Assembly: GCA_963575745.1 (NCBI GenBank)
Contig: CAUYUJ010014269.1
Location: forward strand, 1 to 64,000
Source: Prorocentrum cordatum
Taxonomy: Eukaryota; Sar; Dinophyceae; Prorocentrales; Prorocentraceae
DNA length: 64,000 nt
Direction: 5' to 3'
Part shown: one piece after another, positions 11,622 to 22,290 of the stretch
How positions within the stretch are numbered: position 1 is the first letter of the stretch
How the letters are laid out: the number at the start of each line of letters is the position of its first letter
Notes under the pieces: generated by a model
Database searches by the model: none
What the model saw: the letters and a program-made list of their open reading frames with translations, nothing else
What the model was told of the DNA's origin: nothing
Translations under genes and position numbers: made by a program

Positions 11622-11860
11622 AATTCCGGCGCGCTGGAGAGCTAGTTGGCAAGAAAAATCTCGACGGAACTTTTGGTGACTTTTGCTCGGTTGAAAATTT
11701 CGTTCTCGAAATTTGACAATTCGTTAGAGCTCTAGTATTTTTTCCCGTGATATTCGATCTTATTCCCGCTCTCCATCTTGATCTCAGCTCGATCGGGTAA
11801 CTTTGAAGGCCAAAAAGCACTCTGGCGGGATCGGCCGTTTCGAGTCATCTTGATATGCGC
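11622..11860. repeat. Conserved ~230-bp block (first of seven copies)
   Basis: Block running from CGCGCTGGAGAGCTAGTTGG through TCGATCTTATTCCCGCTC and CATCTTGATCTCAGCTCGAT to GGCGGGATCGGCCG. Further copies lie at about 12638-12880, 13655-13820, 15880-16110, 17690-17890, 18725-18960 and 20590-20820. It usually follows a hairpin element and precedes a fresh run of 178-bp units. It carries no ORF of note. Confidence 0.8.
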
Positions 11861-12595
11861 TGACGGTTTTCTGAACATAACTCGAGCTCTAGGGCAGCTA
11901 CAGAGCTGGTAAGCACAGCTAACGCATGCAGAATGATCAGGCGCGTTCGCCTGTTGAACCCAGAGGTCTGAACTCGGTCTGTCAGCCGAGCTAGGTCCGC
12001 AAACCTGGTCGTATTATTCGAGTCAACTTGATACGCGTTGTCGGTATTTTCTACTTAACTCGAGCTGTAGGACAGCTACAGTTCTGGTAAGCACTCCTAT
12101 CGCACTCAGAATGATCAGACGCGTTCGCCTGTTGAATCCATAGGTCTAAACTCGGTCTGCTAGCCGAGATAGGTCCGCAAACCTATTCGTATTATTCGAG
12201 TCAACTTGATATGCGTTGTCGGTATTTTCTACTTAACTCGAGCTGTAGGGTAGCTACAGTGCTGGTAAGCACACCTACCGCACTCAGCATCATCAGGCGC
12301 GTTCGCCTGTTGAATTCAGAGCTCTGAACTCGGTCTGTTGCGCGATGCAGAATCACGAAACTGTTCGTATTCTTCCAGTCATCTTGAGAGCTACTCTTGG
12401 CGTTCTGCACTTAATTCGGGCTGTAGGGAAGCTGCAGGGCGGGTAATCACAGGAATCGATTCGGAGACATCAGACGCGTCCGTCTGTCACATTCAGAGGT
12501 CTGAACTCGGTCTGATACTCGAGTTGGGCTGAAAAACTATTCGTTCTCTGCAATTTTTTTCGACAGTATATGTTGTCAGGAAGCTCTACGAGTCC

Positions 12596-12629
12596 CTGGC
12601 GGTAACAAAGGTTGACGGTTTACCGCCGG
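12596..12629 (+). repeat. Hairpin element, A-form, copy 2
   Basis: Left arm CTGGCGGTAA (12596-12605), right arm TTACCGCCGG (12620-12629). The C-to-T change in the second position leaves a G-T (G-U) wobble, so pairing is kept. Confidence 0.95.
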
Positions 12630-13612
12630 CGCCCAGTAATTCCGGCGCGCTGGAGAGCTAGTTGGCAAGAAAAATCTCGACGGAACTTTTGGTGACTTTT
12701 GCTCGGTTGAAAATTTCGTTCTCGAAATTTGACAATTCGTTTCAGCTCTAGTATTTTTTCCCGTGATATTCGATCTTATTCCCCTTCTCCATCTTGATCT
12801 CAGCTCGATCGGGTAACTTTGAAGGCCAAAAAGCACTCTGGCGGGATCGGCCGTTTCGAGTCATCTTGATATGCGCTGACGGTTTTCTGAACCTAACTCG
12901 AGCTCTAGGGCAGCTACAGAGCTTGGTAAGCACAACTAACGCATGCAGAATGATCAGGCGCGTTCGCCTGTTGAACCCAGAGGTCTGAACTCGGTCTGTC
13001 AGCCGAGCTAGGTCCGCAAACCTGGTCGTATTATTCGAGTCAACTTGATACGCGTTGTCGGTATTTTCTACTTAACTCGAGCTGTAGGACAGCTACAGTT
13101 CTGGTAAGCACTCCTATCGCACTCAGAATGATCAGACGCGTTCGCCTGTTGAATCCATAGGTCTAAACTCGGTCTGCTAGCCGAGATAGGTCCGCAAACC
13201 TATTCGTATTATTCGAGTCAACTTGATATGCGTTGTCGGTATTTTCTACTTAACTCGAGCTGTAGGGTAGCTACAGTGCTGGTAAGCACACCTACCGCAC
13301 TCAGAATCATCAGGCGCGTTCGCCTGTTGAATCCAGAGCTCTGAACTCGGTCTGTTGCGCGATGCAGAATCACGAAACTGTTCGTATTCTTCCAGTCATC
13401 TTGAGAGCTACTCTTGGCGTTCTGCACTTAATTCGGGCTGTAGGGAGGCTGCAGGGCGGGTAATCACAGGAATCGATTCGGAGACATCAGACGCGTCCGT
13501 CTGTCGCATTCAGAGGTCTGAACTCGGTCTGATACTCGAGTTGGGCTCAAAAACTATTCGTTCTCTGCAATTTTTTCGACAGTATATGTTGTCAGGAAGC
13601 TCTACGAGTCCC

Positions 13613-13646
13613 CCGGCGGTAACAAAGGTTGACGGTTTACCGCCGG
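13613..13646 (+). repeat. Hairpin element, A-form, copy 3
   Basis: Perfect stem, 13613-13622 with 13637-13646. The sequence following CGCCCAGT lacks the first ~50 bases of the usual 230-bp block. Confidence 0.95.
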
Positions 13647-14791
13647 CGCCCAGTTTGCTCGGTTGAAAATTTCGTTCTCGAAATTTGACCATTCGTTAGA
13701 GCTCTAGTATTTTTTCCCATGATATTCGATCTTATTCCCGCTCGCCATCTTGATCTCAGCTCGATCGGGTAACTTTGAAGGCCAAAAAGCGCACGGGCGG
13801 GAACGGCCGGTTCGAGTCATCTTGATACGCGCTATCGGTATTTTGTACTTAACTCGAGCTGTAGGGCAGCTACAGAGCTGGTGAGCACAGCTATCGCACT
13901 CAGAATTATCACGCGCGTTCGCCTGTTGAAACCAGAGGTCTGAACTCGGTCTGCCAGCCGAGCTAGGTTCGCAAACCTATTTGTATTATTCGAGTCATCT
14001 TGATAGACACTCTCGGTTTTCTGTACTTAACTCGAGCTTTAGGGCAGCTACAGTGCTTGTAAGCACAGCTATCGCACTCAGAATCATCACGCGCGTTCGT
14101 CTGTTGAATCCAGAGGTCTGAACTCGGTCTGCTAGCCGAGCTAGGTCCGCAAACCTATCAGTATTATTGGAGTGATCTTGATAGACGCTCTCGGTTTTCT
14201 GTACTTAACTCGAGCTGTAGGGCAGCTACAGGGCTCATTGTGACAGACATCGCTGGGGAATTATCAGTCGCGTTCGTCTATCGTACCGAGAGCTCTGAAC
14301 TCGGCCTGCTGGCCGAGCTAGGTTCGCGAAACTGTTCGTATTGTCCGAATGATCTTGAGACATGCTCTCAATTTTCTGCACTCAACTCGTGCTGGGGAAG
14401 GGCTACAGTGCTGCAGGTCACATATATCGATTTGCACACATCAGGCGCGTCTTTCGGTCGATTCCAGAGCTCGGAACTCGGTCTGCTGCTCGAACTAGGT
14501 TCGCAAAACTATTATATTATTCGAATCGATACTGTCGGTTTTCTGCACTTAACTCGGGCTGTAGGGGGGCTTCAGTGCTGGGAATCACATGAGTGGATTC
14601 GCAGACATCAGACGCGCCCGCCTGTCGCATTCAGAGGTCTCAACTCGGTTTGATACTCGAACTGGGTTGCGAAACTGTTCGTTTTTTGTTAGCGTCATCT
14701 TGAGAGGTCTGAAATCGCTTGGGCTTAAAAAATAGTCGTTCTTTCGAGTTTTTTTCCACAGTATATATTGTCAGGAAGCTCTACGAGTCCC

Positions 14792-14825
14792 CCGGCGGTA
14801 AGAAAGGTTGACGGTTTACCGCCGG
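14792..14825 (+). repeat. Hairpin element, A-form, copy 4 (left end of a pair)
   Basis: Perfect stem, 14792-14801 with 14816-14825. The next hairpin downstream is the G-form at 15676. Confidence 0.95.
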
Positions 14826-15675
14826 CGCCCAGTCTCCTACGAGGTTTCCAGCGTCCCGCGCATCGTTTCAGGCGGCCTGGCAGAGGTCCTCGTGCGGCGT
14901 TCCGCGCTTGGCTTTGCTATCCGGGTTTTGGACGCTTACAATTCCCGAATAGCTCCTTGGAGAGCTGAGGGTTTCAGATAAGAAGCCGGCGGTGAGTGGT
15001 GAGGAGCACACGCCCACCTCCGCCGGTCCACGCTTCTCGCAGCAGGTTGCCGGAACCGGCAGCGGGTCCGGGAGCGTGGTTTTCTAGCGTTTCCCAATAC
15101 CAGGGTGCGCGAAGCGCTTCGGCCGAGCTTCGGAAGAGCTTCGGCAGTTCGTCCAGGCTCCGAGGCAGATCTTCCTTGCGCGCTTTGCAGGGCCCCACGC
15201 ATCGTAAACGGCGCCCCTGCAAGCGTCTTCTGCGAGGTTTCCAGCGTCCCGCGCATCGTTTCAGGCGGCCTGGCAGATGTCCCCGTGCGTCTGCGCTTGG
15301 ATACGCTATCCGGGTTTTGGACGCTTATAAGTACCTCGTAGAGCTCTTCGGCATCGATGAGCTAGAGAAATTCCGGCGCGGGGTGGAGCTAGTTGCCCAG
15401 GCGGCCGAGGCGGACAATGTGACAACTTTTGGGTGGTTTTACGAAAATTTCAAAGGTATTCGACTATTTATTTTGAAAAAGCAGACTTTCACGCCGAGCA
15501 TTGGCATATCAACCCCTCTCTGCTCTCGATGCATTTTTGCATGAGTTGACTTCCGGGAACTGAGCGAATATGAACATAGAAAAAATCGAATTTCAAGATT
15601 TTCGAAAAATCTTCATTTTTTGATTCTGTGTCGATTCTCTGCACTCTTACTAGCGAGAGGAGCTCTACGAGGTTC

Positions 15676-15708
15676 CCGGCGGTGACCAGGTTGACGGTTC
15701 ACCGTCGG
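15676..15708 (+). repeat. Hairpin element, G-form, copy 5 (right end of a pair)
   Basis: Left arm CCGGCGGTGA (15676-15685), right arm TCACCGTCGG (15699-15708). The terminal A:T pair of the A-form is replaced by G:C, and one further position is a wobble. Preceded by GGAGCTCTACGAGGTTC, the G-form flank. Confidence 0.93.
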
Positions 15709-16080
15709 CGCCATACCTCGTAGAGCTCTTCGGCATCGATGAGCTAGAGGAATTCTGTCGCAGGTCGGAGCTAGTTGCCGACCAGTCAGAACGGAGAATG
15801 TGGCAACTTTTGGGTGGTTTTGCGAATAACTCGTAGAGCTCCCCTTAGCTAGTTATAGCTGGAAGCTAAGAGTAATTCCGGCGCGTTGGAGAGCTAGTTG
15901 GCTCGGAAAACAAGAACTGGACTTTTCACAACTTTTGGTTGGTTAAAAATTTTGTCTGAAAATTTGATCATTCGTTATAGCTCTAGTATTTGTTCCCGTG
16001 ATATTCGATCTTATTGCTGCTTGCCATCTTGATCTCAGCTCGATCGGGTAGCTTTTACTGCCAAAAAGCACACTGGCGGG
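15709..16080. repeat. Repeated CTCGTAGAGCTC-bearing spacer
   Basis: TACCTCGTAGAGCTCTTCGG and its continuation ATCGATGAGCTAGAG occur at about 15331 and again at 15714. Related TAACTCGTAGAGCTCCCCT pieces occur near 15827, 17583 and 17640. The motif CTCGTAGAGCT is the reverse complement of the AGCTCTACGAG flank of every hairpin element. Confidence 0.6.
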
Positions 16081-17162
16081 ATCGGCCGTTTCGAGTCATC
16101 TTGATACACGTTGTCGGCATTTTGTGCTTAACTTGAGCTGTAGGGCAGCTAGATTGCTCGTGAGCACACCTAGCGCACTGAGAATCGTCAGGCGCGTTCG
16201 CCTGTTGAATCCATAGGTCTGAACTCGGTCTGCTAGTCGAGCTAGGTCCGCAAACCTATTCGTATTATTCGAGCAAATTTGATACGCGTTGTCGGTATTT
16301 TCTACTTAACTCGAGCTGTAGGGCAGCTACAGTGCTGGTAAGCACACCTATCGCTCTCAAAATCATGAGGCGCGTTCGCCTGTTCGTAGATCTGAACTCG
16401 GTCTGCTAGTCGAGCTAGATTCGCAACCTATTCGTATTATTCGAGTTGATACGCGTGTTGGGTATTTCGTACTTAATTCGAGCTGCAGGACAGCTAGAAA
16501 GCTGGTAAGCACATCCATCGCATTCAGAATCATCAGGCGCGTTCGCCTCTTGACTCCAGAGGTCTGAACTCGGTCTGCTAGCCGAGCTAGGTCCGCAAAT
16601 CTATTCGTATTATTCGAGTTATCTTGACAAACGCTCTCGGTTTTCTGTACTTAACTCGAGCTGTAGGGCAGCGCCTATAGTCACAGGAATCGATTGGCGG
16701 GCGCGTTCCTCTCTTGTATCGAGAGCTCTGAACTCGGCCTGCTGCCCGAGCTAGGTTCGCGAAACTATTCGTATCGAATCATCGTGGAAAGTGCTCTGAA
16801 TTTTCTGCACTCAACTCGTGCTGGGGGAGGGCTACACTGCTGCGGGTCATAGAAATCGATTTGCACACATCAGGCGCGTTCGTTGGTTGATTCGAGAGCT
16901 CAGAACTTGGTCTGCTGCTCGAAACAGGTCCGTGAAACTATTGTATTATGCGAGTCATCCTGAGAGATGCTGTCGGTTTTCTGCACTTAACTCGGGCTGT
17001 ATGGGGCTGCAGGGTTGGTAATGACATGAGTCGATTCGCAGACATCAGACGCGTCCGCTTCTTGCATTCAGAGGTCAAAAAAATATTCACTATGAGTCAG
17101 AATGTTGGTAGGTGCTCTCGGTTTTCTCAACTTAAGTCGAGCTTGGGAGCTCTACGAGTTCC

Positions 17163-17196
17163 CCGGCGGTAACCAAGGTTGACGGTTTACCGCCGG
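17163..17196 (+). repeat. Hairpin element, A-form, copy 6 (left end of a pair)
   Basis: Perfect stem, 17163-17172 with 17187-17196; followed by CGCCCAGTATTTGAAAG. Confidence 0.95.
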
Positions 17197-17447
17197 CGCC
17201 CAGTATTTGAAAGATATTTGACCATTTATTTTGAGAAAGCAGATTTTTACGCCGAGCATTGGCATATGAACTCGTCTCTGATAGCAGCTCAGCTCTCTCG
17301 ATGCATTTTTGCACGAGTTGACTTCCGGGAACTGAGCGAATATGAACATCGAAAAAATCGAATTTGAAGATTTTCGAAAAATCTTCATTTTTTGATTATG
17401 TGTCGATTCTCTGCACTCTTACTAGTGAGAGGAGCTCTGCGAGGTTC

Positions 17448-17480
17448 CCGGCGGTGACCAGGTTGACGGTTCACCGCCGG
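17448..17480 (+). repeat. Hairpin element, G-form, copy 7 (right end of a pair)
   Basis: Perfect stem CCGGCGGTGA / TCACCGCCGG (17448-17457, 17471-17480). Preceded by GGAGCTCTGCGAGGTTC. Confidence 0.95.
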
Positions 17481-18680
17481 CGCCAGTTAGAAGCCAGACG
17501 GCGGTGATGCACGCCAGCAGCCCATCTCGGCCGCTCCAGAATCCTCGCAGCAGTACCTCGTAGAGCTCTCATGGTATGAGAGATAGAGGAATAACTCGTA
17601 GAGCTTCCCTTGGCAAGTTATTGCTGGAAGCTAAGAGTAATAACTCGTAGAGCTCCCCTCAGCAAGTTATTGCTGGAAGCTTAAGAGTAATTTCGGGGAG
17701 CTGGAGTGACTTTTGGTCGGTTGGAAATTTTGTTCTCAAGATTTGACCATTCGTTAGAGCTCTAGTATTTTTTCCCATGATATTCGATCTTATTCCCGCT
17801 CGCCATCTTGATCTCAGCTCGATCGGGTAACTTTGAAGGCCAAAAAGCAGGCAGGCGGGAACGGCCGTTTCGAGTCATCTTGATACGCGCTGTCGGTTTT
17901 CTCAAGATAACTCGAGCTTCAGGACAACTACAGAGCTGGTCAGCACAGCTAATGCATTCAGAATGATCAGGCGCGTTCGCCTGTTGAATCCAGAGGTCTG
18001 AACTCGGTCTGCTAGCCGAGCTAGGGTCGCAAACCTATTCGTATTATTCGAGTCATTGTAGCAGACGCTCTCGGTTTTTCGTACTTAACTCGATCTATAG
18101 GGCAGCCACAGAGCTGATATCACAGAAATCGATTGAGAATTATCAGGCGCGTTCGTCTGTTGAATCAAGAGCTCTGAACTCGGCCTGCTCCCCGAGCTAG
18201 GTTCGCGAACCTATTGGTATTGTTCGAGTCATCTTGAGAAGTGCTCTCGGTTTTCTGTACTTAAATCGTGCTGGGGGAGGGCTACAGTGCTGCTGGTCAC
18301 AGGAATCGATTTCGAGACATCAGGCGCGTCCGTTCGTCGAACCGAGAGCTCGGAAACTCGGTCTGCTGCTCGAACGAGATCGCGAAACTGTTGTATTATT
18401 CGAGTCATCCTGAGAGGTACTCTCGGTTTTCTGCACTTAACTCAGGCTGTATGGGGGGCTGCAGAGCTGGTAATCACAGGAATCGATCCGCAGACATCAG
18501 ACGCGTCCGCCTGTCGCATTGAGAGGTCTGAACTCGGTTTCATACTCGAGCTCGATTGGAAAACTGTTCGTTTGTTTTGTTAGAGTCATCTTGAGAGATC
18601 TATACGCTTGGGCTGAAAAACTAGTCGTTCTCTGAAATTCTTTTCCACATTATATATTGTCAGGAAGCTCTACGAGTCCC

Positions 18681-18714
18681 CCGGCGGTAAGAAAGGTTGA
18701 CGGTTTACCGCCGG
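18681..18714 (+). repeat. Hairpin element, A-form, copy 8
   Basis: Perfect stem, 18681-18690 with 18705-18714. It is solitary and followed by the usual 230-bp block. Confidence 0.95.
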
Positions 18715-19381
18715 CGCCCAGTTCCGGAGCGCTGGAGAGCTAGTTGGTAAGAAAAATCTCGACGGAACTTTTGGTGACTTTTGGTCGGTTGAATTTTTTT
18801 CTCGAAATTTGACCATTCGTTAGAGCTCTAGTATTTTTTCCCGTGATATTCGATCTTATTCCCGCTCGCCATCTTGATCTCAGCTCGATCGGGTGAATAT
18901 TACTATCGAAAAGCACTGTGGCGGGAACGGCCGTTTTGAGTTATCTTGATATGCGCTGACGGTTTTCTCAAGATAACTCGAGCTCTAGGGCAGCTACAGA
19001 GCTGGTCAGCACAGCTAATGCATGCAGAATAATCAGGCGCGTTCGCCTGTTGAACCCAGAGGTCTGAACTCGGTCTGCTAGCCGAGCTAGGTCCGGAAAC
19101 CTGTTCGTATTATTCGAGTCATCTTGACAGAAACTCTCGGTTCTCTGCACTTAACTCGAGCTGTAGGACAGCTACAGAGCTGATATTTACAGGCACCAAT
19201 TCAGAATGATCAGTTGCGTTTGTCTGTCGAATCCAGAGCTCTGAACTCGATCTGCTGCCTGATCTAGAATCGCAAAACTATTCGTATCGTTCGAGTCGCT
19301 TGCGATATGCTGTCGGTTATCTGGACTTAACTCGGGCTGTAGGGAGGCTGCATGGCTGGTAATCACTGGAATCGACTGGCG

Positions 19382-19414
19382 CCGGCGGTAAACCGTCAAC
19401 CTGGTCACCGCCGG
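19382..19414 (-). repeat. Hairpin element, G-form flank, copy 9, inverted
   Basis: In element orientation the left arm ends in GA (G-form) and the right arm begins with TT (A-form), leaving one G-U wobble. It is an intermediate between the two forms. The flank is the G-form GGTTC flank. Confidence 0.92.
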
Positions 19415-19641
19415 GAACCTCGTAGAGCTCCTGACACGCGTAAGAGCGCGTAGCATGAAAAGAGAGGGCTTCTGGAAGCATTTCTCGAAAAGAGAAAACA
19501 TGTTTTTTATGCATGTCGACATAAAGTTGGTTCCGCCAAGTGTTTTGATAGTAAAAGTGCATCTAGGGAGCTTATATTAAGACGCAGATGCCCTCATGCT
19601 CGTTTACAGGTGCGAAAAATCTGGTTTCTCAAAACTGAGCG

Positions 19642-19675
19642 CCGGCGGTAAACCGTCAACCTTTGTTACCGCCGG
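19642..19675 (-). repeat. Hairpin element, A-form, copy 10, inverted
   Basis: Perfect A-form stem read on the minus strand. It is the left end, in its own orientation, of the inverted pair with the copy at 19382. Confidence 0.95.
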
Positions 19676-19976
19676 GGGACTCGTAAAGCTTCCTGACAAC
19701 ATATATAGAGAGCTCTGAACTCTGTCTGCTGCCCGAACTAGGTCCGCGAAACTATTCCTATTGATCGAGTCATCCTGAGAGGTGCTGTCGGTTTTCTGCA
19801 CTTAACTCGGGCTGAAGGGGGGCTGCAGGGCTGGTAATGACAGGAGTCGATTCGCAGACATCAGACGCGTCCGTCTCTCGCACTCAGAGGTCAAAACTAT
19901 TGACTATAAGTCAGATTGTTGGTAAGTGCTGTCTGTTTTCTCAACTGAAGTCGAGTTAGGAAGCTCTACGAGTCTC

Positions 19977-20010
19977 CCGGCGGTAACCAAGGTTGACGGT
20001 TTACCGCCGG
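19977..20010 (+). repeat. Hairpin element, A-form, copy 11 (left end of a pair)
   Basis: Perfect stem, 19977-19986 with 20001-20010; followed by CGCCCAGTTCGGCGAAAG. Confidence 0.95.
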
Positions 20011-20333
20011 CGCCCAGTTCGGCGAAAGGGTGTAGCTAGTTGGCGAAATTTCGACACGAGATACAATCATACCATCCGCGGCCTGGCTCAGCCGATTTTC
20101 AAGCTCTAAACATTTGTTTGGGCTGATAATTGCGCTGAACAAAGCTTTGCACCACAGAAGTAGCCTTTCAAATTCTCAGCTCATTCCGTCGAGAAATTCT
20201 TATTAGCGGAGCCAGAAACCAGACTTCAGATTACCATTAAAAAATTGAAAAATTGAAGATCCAAGCATATCTACTGCGAAGTTCTCTGCTTCGATTATGG
20301 GCGCTCTTAAGGAAAAGGAGCTCTACGAGGTTC

Positions 20334-20366
20334 CCGGCAGTGACCAGGTTGACGGTTCACCGCCGG
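20334..20366 (+). repeat. Hairpin element, G-form, copy 12 (right end of a pair)
   Basis: Left arm CCGGCAGTGA (20334-20343), right arm TCACCGCCGG (20357-20366), with one mismatch. Preceded by GGAGCTCTACGAGGTTC. Confidence 0.92.
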
Positions 20367-21604
20367 CGCCAGTTCGTTCGACCCGGCAGCGGGTCCGGAA
20401 GAGCTTCCGGCAAGCTTCCACGCGTGCCCGCACGCGTGCAGGCACGCGTGGGTGCGTTTTTGGCAGCGCTTCGGAAGCGTTGCGGGGGAGCCCCCCAGAG
20501 CCCCAAAAGGGCTCCACGCCTGCTTCCGTGGGCTTGCCAGAAGAGTTTTCCGGTGTGTGTTCTCTTCGTTCTTTGGGTTTTTCCCGCAGAGCTCGCTGAG
20601 AGTTGGCAACAAAAATCTCGACGGACCTTTTGGTGACTTTTGGTCGGTTGAAAATTTAGTTTAAAATTCGACAATTCGTTAGAGTTCTAGTATTTTTTCC
20701 AATGATATTCGATCTTATTCCCGCTCGCCATCTTGATCTCAGCTCGATCGGGTAACTTTGAAGGCCAAAAGCAGGCAGGCGGGAACGGCCGTTTCGAGTC
20801 ATCTTGATACGCGCTGGCGGTTTTCTCAAGATAACTCGAGCTTCAGGACAACTACAGAGCTGGTCAGCACAGCTAATGCATTCAGAATGATCAGACGCGT
20901 TCGCCTGTTGAATCCAGAGGTCTGAACTCGGTCTGCTAGCCGAGCTAAGGTCGCAAACCTATTCGTACTATTCGAGTCATTGTAGCAGACGCTCTCGGTT
21001 TTTCGTAATTCACTCGATATGTAGGGCAGCCACAGAGCTGATAATCACAGAAATCGATTGAGAATTATCAGGCGCGTTCGTCTGTTGAATCGAGAGCTCT
21101 GAACCCGGCCTGCTGCGAGCTAGGTTCGCGAACCTATTGATATTGTTCGAGTCATCATGAGAAGTCCTCTCGGTTTTCTGCACTTAAATCGTGCTGGGGG
21201 AGGGCTACAGTGCTGCTCGTCACAGGAATCGATTTCGAGACATCAGGCGCGTCCGTTCGTCGAACCGAGAGCTCGGAAATCGGTCTGCTGCTCGAACGAG
21301 ATTCGCGAAACTGTTGTATTATTCGAGTCATCCTGAGAGGTTCTCTCGGTTTTCTGCACTTAACTCAGGCTGTATGGGGTGCTGCAGAGCTGGTAATCAC
21401 AGAAATCGATGCGCAGACATCAGACGCGTCCGCCTGTCGCATTCAGAGGTCTGAACTCGGTTTCATACTCGAGCTCGATTGGAAAACTGTTCTTCCCAGA
21501 ACACCACTCCTGCACCATATTTTAATTGCCCGGAGCCAACTGTGGGCCACTTCGTGATCTTCGTGTTTCCAGAGCACCAGTCCTTTGCCATATTTCGAGT
21601 GCCC

Positions 21605-22290
21605 GAGCTGAGGCAGTCTGAGGCCGAGGCAGGCTGAGGCCGAGGCAAGCTGAGGCTGAGGCTGAGGCACGCCGAGGCAGGCTGAGGCTGAGGCTGAGGC
21701 TGAGGCAGGCTGAGGCTGAGGCTGAGGCAGGCTGAGGCTGAGGCTGAGGCTGAGGCAGGCTGAGGCTGAGGCTGAGGCAGGCTGAGGCTGATGCTGAGGC
21801 TGAGGCTGAGGCTGATGCTGAGGCAGGCTGACGCTGAGGCTGAGTCTGAGGCTGAGGGAGGCTGAGGCTGAGGCAGTCTGAGGCTGAGGCCGAGGCAGGT
21901 TCAGGCCGAGACAGGCTGAGGCTGAGACTGAGGCTGAGGCTGAGGATGAGGCCAAGGCAGGCCGAAGCTGAGACAATGTGAAGCTGAATGGGGGGGGGGA
22001 AGGGGAGGGGGAGGGGGGGCTGAGGCAGGCTGAGGCCGAGGCAGGCTGAGGCTGAGGCGGAGGCGCGCCGAGGCAGGCTGAGGCTGAGGCTGAGGCTGAG
22101 GCTGAGGCTGAGGCGGAGGCTGAGGCTGAGGCTGAGGCTGAGGCTGAGGCTGAGGCTGACGCAGGCTGAGGCCGAGACAGGCTGAGGCTGAGGCTGAGGC
22201 AGGCTGAGGCTGAGGCCGAGGCAGGCTGAGGCTGAGGCTGAGGCAAGCCGAGGCAGGCTGAGGCTGAAGCTGAAACTGAGGCAGGCGGAG
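21605..22290. repeat. (GAGGCT)n / GAGGCAGGCT minisatellite
   Basis: Hexamer GAGGCT with regular GAGGCAGGCT variants over about 690 bp. On the minus strand it translates to Ala-Ser and Gln-Pro repeats (an apparent 291-codon frame), which I regard as repeat-driven. Confidence 0.95.

Larger units (their letters stand above)
11561..13594. repeat. Two tandem copies of a ~1016-bp higher-order unit
   Basis: The hairpin element at 11580, 12596 and 13613 recurs with spacings of 1016 and 1017, and everything between recurs nearly base for base. For example, the block TCTGGCGGGATCGGCCG recurs at an offset of 1016. A third unit starts at 13595 but loses about 50 bases just after its hairpin. Confidence 0.9.
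14792..15708 (+). mobile_element. Candidate hairpin-bounded cassette 1
   Basis: Bounded by an A-form hairpin on the left and a G-form hairpin on the right in the same orientation. The interior contains a ~95-bp direct duplication (GAGGTTTCCAGCGTCCCGCG at 14841 and 15234, 393 apart). It also contains a ~265-bp block (about 15448-15675) shared with cassette 2. No transposase or integrase is visible inside. That it moves as a unit is inference. Confidence 0.4.
17163..17480 (+). mobile_element. Candidate hairpin-bounded cassette 2
   Basis: A-form and G-form hairpins enclose about 250 bp. The interior includes ACGCCGAGCATTGGCATATG and ACTTCCGGGAACTGAGCGAA and is a diverged copy of 15448-15675. 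It is AT-richer than the satellite around it and has no ORF of note. Confidence 0.45.
19382..19675 (-). mobile_element. Candidate hairpin-bounded cassette 3, inverted
   Basis: The A...G hairpin pair and its ~230-bp interior lie in reverse orientation between satellite sequence on both sides (GGAATCGA before it, GAGAGCTCTGAAC after it). Both hairpins are flipped together, which is what a mobile unit would give. The interior is unlike cassettes 2 and 4. Confidence 0.45.
19977..20366 (+). mobile_element. Candidate hairpin-bounded cassette 4
   Basis: A-form hairpin, about 320 bp of sequence unlike the other interiors, then a G-form hairpin. After it, 20370-20580 resembles part of the 15040-15130 region (CGGCAGCGGGTCCGG). 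Confidence 0.45.
11070..21490. repeat. 178-bp satellite domain with interspersed elements
   Basis: Tandem and scattered copies of a unit built from GAACTCGGTCTGCTAGCCGAG, CTAGGTCCGCAAACCTATTC, GTATTATTCGAGTCATCTTG, CGGTTTTCTGTACTTAACTC, GAGCTGTAGGGCAGCTACAG, and CAGGCGCGTTCGCCTG. The core CTCGGTCT at 11973, 12151 and 12329 gives a period of exactly 178. Blocks are interrupted by a conserved ~230-bp block and by the hairpin elements listed below. No gene is recognised in these 10 kb. Confidence 0.9.

Noticed and set aside
11580-20366. CRISPR-like array (regular repeats with unique spacers)
   Set aside because: Spacing is irregular (about 0.3-1.7 kb), copies occur in both orientations, there are no cas genes and the genome is eukaryotic.
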